A DNA stretch of 64,000 nucleotides, taken from positions 39,383 to 103,382 of the forward strand of contig DAKS01000018.1 of NCBI GenBank assembly GCA_002499195.1. Direction: 5' to 3'. The notes below the pieces were generated by a model. It had not been told where the DNA came from. It ran no database searches and saw only the letters and a program-made list of their open reading frames with translations. A program made the translations under genes and the position numbers. The stretch is from Euryarchaeota archaeon UBA443 (GTDB lineage Archaea > Thermoplasmatota > Poseidoniia > Poseidoniales > Poseidoniaceae). Shown one piece after another: positions 60,123 through 64,000 of this stretch (position 1 is the stretch's first letter; every line of letters starts with the position of its first letter).

Positions 60123-60198
60123 GGGCTCGTGGTCTAGGGGTTATGACGTTGCCTTGACATGGCAAAGATCGAGAGTTCGATTCTCTCCGAGCCCACCA
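60123..60198 (+). tRNA. tRNA-Val (anticodon GAC), CCA encoded
   Basis: A complete cloverleaf: acceptor stem GGGCTCG/CGAGCCC (7 bp), D-arm GTC...GAC, anticodon stem TTGCC/GGCAA with loop TTGACAT (anticodon GAC, valine), five-base variable loop, T-stem GAGAG/CTCTC with loop TTCGATT, discriminator A and an encoded CCA. No intron. Confidence 0.96.
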
Positions 60199-60273
60199 AT
60201 GATAAGCGGTTATTACACTTCTCTAGCAATTGTAAATTAATCATTTTACAGATAATTATTCCACATCTATCAA
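60199..60273. other. AT-rich spacer after the tRNA
   Basis: No gene is seen here. The sequence is AT-rich, with short imperfect inverted repeats around TGTAAATTAATCATTTTACA, which may act in termination of the tRNA or of the convergent zinc-ribbon gene. Confidence 0.4.
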
Positions 60274-60618
60274 TTAGCCACTTTCTTCAGCAGAATTAGT
60301 TGATTTTTCTAGAGGTAGTTCATCTTCAAGTTCTGAGAAATCCGTATTTCCTCCAGTCCATGATCTTATTTCATTGGTCTCATCGAATGATTCGGATACC
60401 AATTTTGCACTTGCTGATAAGGAATATGCTGAAGGATCAATTTCTCTAGGAGGGGGGCGTTCAGATGAATCTGGTACTTTCCTATCTTCCAGCGGTAACG
60501 CGGAATGGAATAGCCCACATTCTGGACACTTCGAAGTCCCTTTCGATTCAATTGTACCACACGATGGGCAGCGTACTGAAGACAATAAAGTAAACAATGG
60601 GTCGCTACTCAAAATCAT
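60274..60618 (-). CDS. Small zinc-ribbon protein with acidic tail
   Basis: A 114-residue protein with an N-terminal zinc ribbon (VRCPSCGTIES...SKCPECGLFHSALP) and a disordered, acidic C-terminal part. The ribbon resembles those of the neighbouring large protein. The ATG overlaps that gene's stop by 4 nt (ATGA), indicating coupling, so both products may act together. No further function is visible. Confidence 0.75.
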   Translation of the reverse strand: MILSSDPLFTLLSSVRCPSCGTIESKGTSKCPECGLFHSALPLEDRKVPDSSERPPPREIDPSAYSLSASAKLVSESFDETNEIRSWTGGNTDFSELEDELPLEKSTNSAEESG

Positions 60619-62825
60619 TCCTCAGGGATGAACATTTCATCTTGATATCCGACGATTTCATCACCTGTTTCATCTTCTTCAATAACGACAGTACCTTCAT
60701 CATCATCAAATTCAATGATCGTTCCGTAATAATCTTCGCCATCGATTTCGAGTCCTACGAATGATCCAACATCAAATTCTTCATCTTCCGATTCCTTGGA
60801 TTCTTCATCAGTTTCATCTTCGCTGTGTTCTTCTGATTCTTCTTCATCGACTTGTTCTTCATCCTCAGAATCATCTTCATCGATTGCTTCTTGAACTTCA
60901 GCACGCTCTTCGTCAACATCCTTCATTGCTTTGACACGAGCTCGCCATCCAGGTGCAAGGATCAAGTGCGTGTATAGACTCCATATGAGTCCAACTCCGG
61001 CTAATGTCATGAGTAGAATAGCATCCCAATAGAAACCACCTGGCATTGATAAGGCCTTCCCAGCTAATGGAGTCAATGAATTCTTACATTCTCCTTCTTG
61101 AATTTCAGGATCACAGGGGTAGGCTTCGCCTTCACTTATGATATCACCATCATCCATTTGCCACTCTGTTTGTGCATAATCGGAACGAATGTCTAGTTCA
61201 ACCATTCCACCTGCCCCATCTACAAGTGGGAATAGTCCATTGACGAGTAATCCTACGATAAGAATTGCAAATGATGTGTGAATTAATGGCCAAAATACAT
61301 CATGCCATTTCTTTGACATCGCCTTGGATTGCCATTCACTTGGGAATGTCTTAACAGTCTCCGCTTCTTCATCATCAATGGTCGCGATTCCATCTTCATG
61401 CTTTTCAATAGCAGTAACAAACTCAACCATGTCGATGTTTCCATCACCATCAGTATCCATTGAATCAATCAATTCATCGGCTTCGGTTTCTGTAAGTCCT
61501 TCGGCTAGCATCCCATCCAATTTTGAGATGAGTTCATCCCTCGACACCATACGATTTCCATCATCATCGAGATTACCAAATGCAGTGGATAAAGAAAGGT
61601 CCTCCTCATCGATTATGCTAAGGAGTTGTTCAATAATTTCGCTGCTTGTTCTACCCTTTTCTTCTGACGATGGCCGATCTGATTCGATTCCGAGATCCAG
61701 TTTTTCAATGGATTGAATCAATTCCATAGGATCGATGTTACCATCATCATCCTCATCGATAACGCCTAGAATTGCGAATACAGTTGCCGGAGGCAAACTG
61801 TCACCTAGTATGTCTTCAATGCCTTTTTGTAGCTCTGGGCCACTTATTTGACCATCTAGATCAGCATCCATTGACTCGAAGACTTCTCTAATAGTCAATC
61901 CTTGTTCAGCAATCGCTTCAGCAAGAGTCAGGAATAATTCATCAGGGGTGGGGTCTTCGGATGTAGTTTCTTCATCATCAGATTCGTCATCATCAGTTTC
62001 TTCATCATCAGATTCGTCATCATCAGATTCGTCATCATCCAATTCATCAGATTCTTCTTCCGCATCTTCAATAACCGATTCCTCGTCCTCAACTTCCTCT
62101 TCAGTCAATTCTTCTTCGACAGAATTAGTTTCAGGCTCCTCAGATTCGGTTTGAGCATTCCAGGCGTCTGCTGCTGCTTGCAATTCTTCCTTCTTTAGGT
62201 ATTCATTACCATCTGCGTTGAAATCTTGAGCAAATACAAGGAATGCATCTTTGTCAGACTCATCAATATCGCTGGATTCCATTACTTTGGAGAGTACGTT
62301 TTCGTTGTATTTGAGGCTGCTTTCTTCTTCAGTCTCTTCTTCTGCAACGGATTCTTCTTCTGCATCTTCAAGTTCTTCACCACCGATGATGGATTGAAGT
62401 TCCTGTAAATCGATTAAACTGTCTCCATCCTCATCAATTGCTTCGATCAATCGATCGACTTGCGATGGAGGCAGGTCTGCGAGATTTAGTGAAAGAAGGC
62501 CATCCTTGAGTTCACTGGAATCGATCATGTTGTCATCGTTAGTATCGAATCTTCCAAACAGTGTCTTAACATCCATTTTGTTGTTTGCCATCCAATTACG
62601 TAGGACGTCAACAACGTCATCAGCTACGAATACAACCCCACACTCTGGACATTTTGTCGAATCAAGAGGGACCAGTGCATTACATGCACCACACTCTCCT
62701 AATGCCTCATCCGAAACTCCTGAAAAAGAAATTCCACACTCTGGGCACTCGCTTGAGTCAATAGGAACAATAGCTCGACAAGAGCCACATTCAGCCATAG
62801 CAACTTCTTCATTTTCATCCGACAT
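60615..62825 (-). CDS. Membrane protein with two zinc ribbons and about seven EF-hands
   Basis: A 736-residue protein. The N-terminus has two zinc ribbons (AECGSCRAIV...CPECGISF and GECGACNALV...CPECGVVF). About seven EF-hand-like loops follow (for example DTNDDNMIDSSE, DEDGDSLIDLQE, DADLDGQISGPE, DTDGDGNIDMVE), separated by a Glu/Asp repeat region (about 245-300). Two membrane helices (about 515-540 and 595-620) enclose a short external loop with a Cys pair (YPCDPEIQEGECKN). The C-terminal tail is acidic and ends with an EIDGEDYYGTIIEFD-type small domain. No known family covers the whole. It could be a calcium-responsive membrane platform; this is inference. Confidence 0.8.
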   Translation of the reverse strand: MSDENEEVAMAECGSCRAIVPIDSSECPECGISFSGVSDEALGECGACNALVPLDSTKCPECGVVFVADDVVDVLRNWMANNKMDVKTLFGRFDTNDDNMIDSSELKDGLLSLNLADLPPSQVDRLIEAIDEDGDSLIDLQELQSIIGGEELEDAEEESVAEEETEEESSLKYNENVLSKVMESSDIDESDKDAFLVFAQDFNADGNEYLKKEELQAAADAWNAQTESEEPETNSVEEELTEEEVEDEESVIEDAEEESDELDDDESDDDESDDEETDDDESDDEETTSEDPTPDELFLTLAEAIAEQGLTIREVFESMDADLDGQISGPELQKGIEDILGDSLPPATVFAILGVIDEDDDGNIDPMELIQSIEKLDLGIESDRPSSEEKGRTSSEIIEQLLSIIDEEDLSLSTAFGNLDDDGNRMVSRDELISKLDGMLAEGLTETEADELIDSMDTDGDGNIDMVEFVTAIEKHEDGIATIDDEEAETVKTFPSEWQSKAMSKKWHDVFWPLIHTSFAILIVGLLVNGLFPLVDGAGGMVELDIRSDYAQTEWQMDDGDIISEGEAYPCDPEIQEGECKNSLTPLAGKALSMPGGFYWDAILLMTLAGVGLIWSLYTHLILAPGWRARVKAMKDVDEERAEVQEAIDEDDSEDEEQVDEEESEEHSEDETDEESKESEDEEFDVGSFVGLEIDGEDYYGTIIEFDDDEGTVVIEEDETGDEIVGYQDEMFIPEE
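61966..62040. repeat. 30-bp perfect tandem repeat inside the EF-hand gene
   Basis: Two identical 30-bp units (61966-61995 and 61996-62025) are followed by a near half unit to 62040. They encode the Asp/Glu/Ser repeat of the acidic linker, so copy number may vary between strains. Confidence 0.85.
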
Positions 62826-62935
62826 AGTTTGTCACCGATGTCTACCAATACATGAGCGAATATAATGATTGATGGTCATTTTCACGATGAAACCTATTTA
62901 TCTTCGTCAACGAGGAGACACTGGAGGGACGTTCT

Positions 62936-63787
62936 ATGTCAGGCAGGATTCACTCAATCCAAGCTGAAAACACAGAGGACTTCATCGAGAATTTTGATCG
63001 GTTTGAACATGAAAATGGTCAACAAATATTCATCTCTCGCTATCCACAATCCAGGCTCATAGATTTACTTGATATATCTGAAATACGATGTTATTGGTTG
63101 ACGGCAACTCAGAATCCCGGTGTCCTTGAACCGAGTTTGGAGAAAATAAATCACTTTGTTGAATCAACCATCGATTCGGATCAAGGAAGTATCTTCTTCG
63201 AAGGTATTGAGTGGTTAGTTTCGCTTCATGGTTTCGACGCAGTTCATTCAATGCTTCGTGCGCTATCGGAAAAAGTGTCAATGAGTGAATGGTCGATATT
63301 GATATCGATTTCAAAAAACAGTTTTGAAAAGCGTGAATTATCCCGTTTTTATCGAGAAGCACCATTACTCGAGATTCAACAAGTCACCCATACTGTGTTG
63401 GAGGATTCTGATGCCTCGTTACCAGGAGAAGCCGTTGATTCCGTTCAACTTGAAATTGACTTAAACGACGATGGAACGCCCAAGTTAGTATTCTTAACAC
63501 GTTTACCGCGCTCTGGCTTCACCAAACAAATATTACAACGCCGTATCCTTCAATGGAGAAGGATGGGTTTGGATACTTCCGATATCGAAGCAACTCTGTA
63601 CCTAGAGGATGATGAACAAATTTATTCTGAGTATCGGAAAATCGAAGAAAAAATTCGTCGAGCAACCGAACTTGAGAGATATGTCATCGAAAGCATTTCA
63701 GATAGCCAAGAGCGAACTATTGCATTGTTTAGAATCAGACAGCTAACTGGACTAGACGAATTGGAGGCAAAGTACTTCTCAGATTGA
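62936..63787 (+). CDS. DUF835-domain protein
   Basis: A 283-residue protein. The N-terminal half fits the DUF835 pattern: RCYWLTATQNPGVLEPSLEKI, then GSIFFEGIEWLVSLHGFDAV, then LISISKNSFEKRELS. The domain is common in Euryarchaeota and often found with signalling modules; its role is unknown. The C-terminal half (about 165-283) has a helical segment rich in Arg/Glu. GGAGGGA lies about nine bases before the ATG. Divergent from the EF-hand protein; the 3' end overlaps the gene running in from the right edge by 9 bp. Confidence 0.8.
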   Translation: MSGRIHSIQAENTEDFIENFDRFEHENGQQIFISRYPQSRLIDLLDISEIRCYWLTATQNPGVLEPSLEKINHFVESTIDSDQGSIFFEGIEWLVSLHGFDAVHSMLRALSEKVSMSEWSILISISKNSFEKRELSRFYREAPLLEIQQVTHTVLEDSDASLPGEAVDSVQLEIDLNDDGTPKLVFLTRLPRSGFTKQILQRRILQWRRMGLDTSDIEATLYLEDDEQIYSEYRKIEEKIRRATELERYVIESISDSQERTIALFRIRQLTGLDELEAKYFSD

Positions 63788-64000
63788 TTTTCGAAGTGGG
63801 CTATCCAATGTTGATTGAACCACCGACAACCAACTTGAACTAGTGAATTCTTGCGATATTGAGATTATTTCATCACTTGTACTTCGATCCGCGATACCTT
63901 CGCTTACAATGTGATTCATGCAACGAATCATTGCTTGGATACATGTTGAAGATTGCTTCCCTATAATTCGAATTGCCCTATGCGCAACAAATGCTTCGCA
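63779..64000 (-). CDS. C-terminal part of an unidentified gene cut by the window end
   Basis: An open frame runs from the right edge to the TGA at 63779-63781: 73 residues, beginning CEAFVAHRAIRIIGKQSSTC and ending DSPLRKSI. It is helical-looking, with IADRSTSDEIISISQEFTSS in the middle. The 5' part is outside the window, so no family can be named. The stop overlaps the convergent DUF835 gene. Confidence 0.55.
   Translation of the reverse strand, partial: CEAFVAHRAIRIIGKQSSTCIQAMIRCMNHIVSEGIADRSTSDEIISISQEFTSSSWLSVVQSTLDSPLRKSI

Noticed and set aside
61948..62154. Plus-strand Ser-rich frame opposite the acidic linker
   Set aside because: It is the complement of the tandem Asp/Glu/Ser repeats and has no ribosome binding site.

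Overview
The window looks like a chromosomal segment of a marine Thermoplasmatota archaeon, most probably Marine Group II (Ca. Poseidoniia); the lineage call is inference. Archaeal identity is well supported: ribosomal proteins S19e, L39e, L31e and S17e, a PDCD5-family protein, Kae1, an archaeal tRNA-intron endonuclease, archease, a geranylgeranyl-reductase-family enzyme, an archaeal SRP RNA, and TATA-like boxes close upstream of starts. Very large secreted or anchored proteins rich in Asp-type calcium-binding repeats, together with a bacterial-type topoisomerase III, PntAB and a methylmalonyl-CoA pathway, fit Poseidoniia. Coding density is very high, overlaps of 4-40 bp are common, and no IS element, phage gene or CRISPR array is visible.

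Layout. 1-4.2 kb: a TPR-like membrane protein, serine hydroxymethyltransferase and an unknown gene. 4.3-9 kb: two large surface proteins. 9-11.6 kb: Xaa-Pro peptidase and a futalosine-pathway radical SAM enzyme (MqnC). 11.5-19.8 kb (minus): a lipoprotein ending in a PNGase F-like domain, a membrane protein, geranylgeranyl reductase and TopB. 19.8-25.9 kb: PyrD, a CcmE of the CxxxY type, SRP RNA, archease, a RfaE-like sugar kinase, a winged-helix/TerB-like protein and tRNA-intron endonuclease. 25.8-33.2 kb (minus): secreted M6 protease, a TatC with an additional C-terminal domain resembling HdrA's N-terminus, a CxCH surface protein and pntB-pntA2-pntA1. 33.3-41 kb: malate dehydrogenase, acyltransferase, YgfZ and IscA, a TPR/EF-hand protein, FMN reductase, an FGE-fold protein and a PqqD-like protein. 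41-45.4 kb: a large CARDB-like surface protein and a small membrane protein. 45.5-48.1 kb: a ribosomal operon ending in a TrmJ-like methyltransferase. 48.1-51.1 kb (minus): a preQ0 (archaeosine) cluster queD-msrB-queC-queE-folE headed by a ribbon-helix-helix gene. 51.2-58 kb (minus): NatAB-type ABC exporter, methylmalonyl-CoA epimerase and mutase, FKBP, a long ORF with no normal start codon, and Kae1. 58.1-64 kb: imidazolonepropionase, small genes including a zinc ribbon, tRNA-Val(GAC), a zinc-ribbon/EF-hand membrane protein, a DUF835 protein and a gene cut by the window end.

Taken together, the genes suggest a protein- and glycoprotein-degrading heterotroph: secreted M6 protease and PNGase-like enzyme, intracellular Xaa-Pro peptidase, histidine and propionyl-CoA catabolism, PntAB/Mdh redox balancing, Tat export, and parts of menaquinone and cytochrome c assembly. 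The two observations most worth following are the archaeal PNGase F-like lipoprotein (11544-14582) and the TatC fusion (27966-29264).
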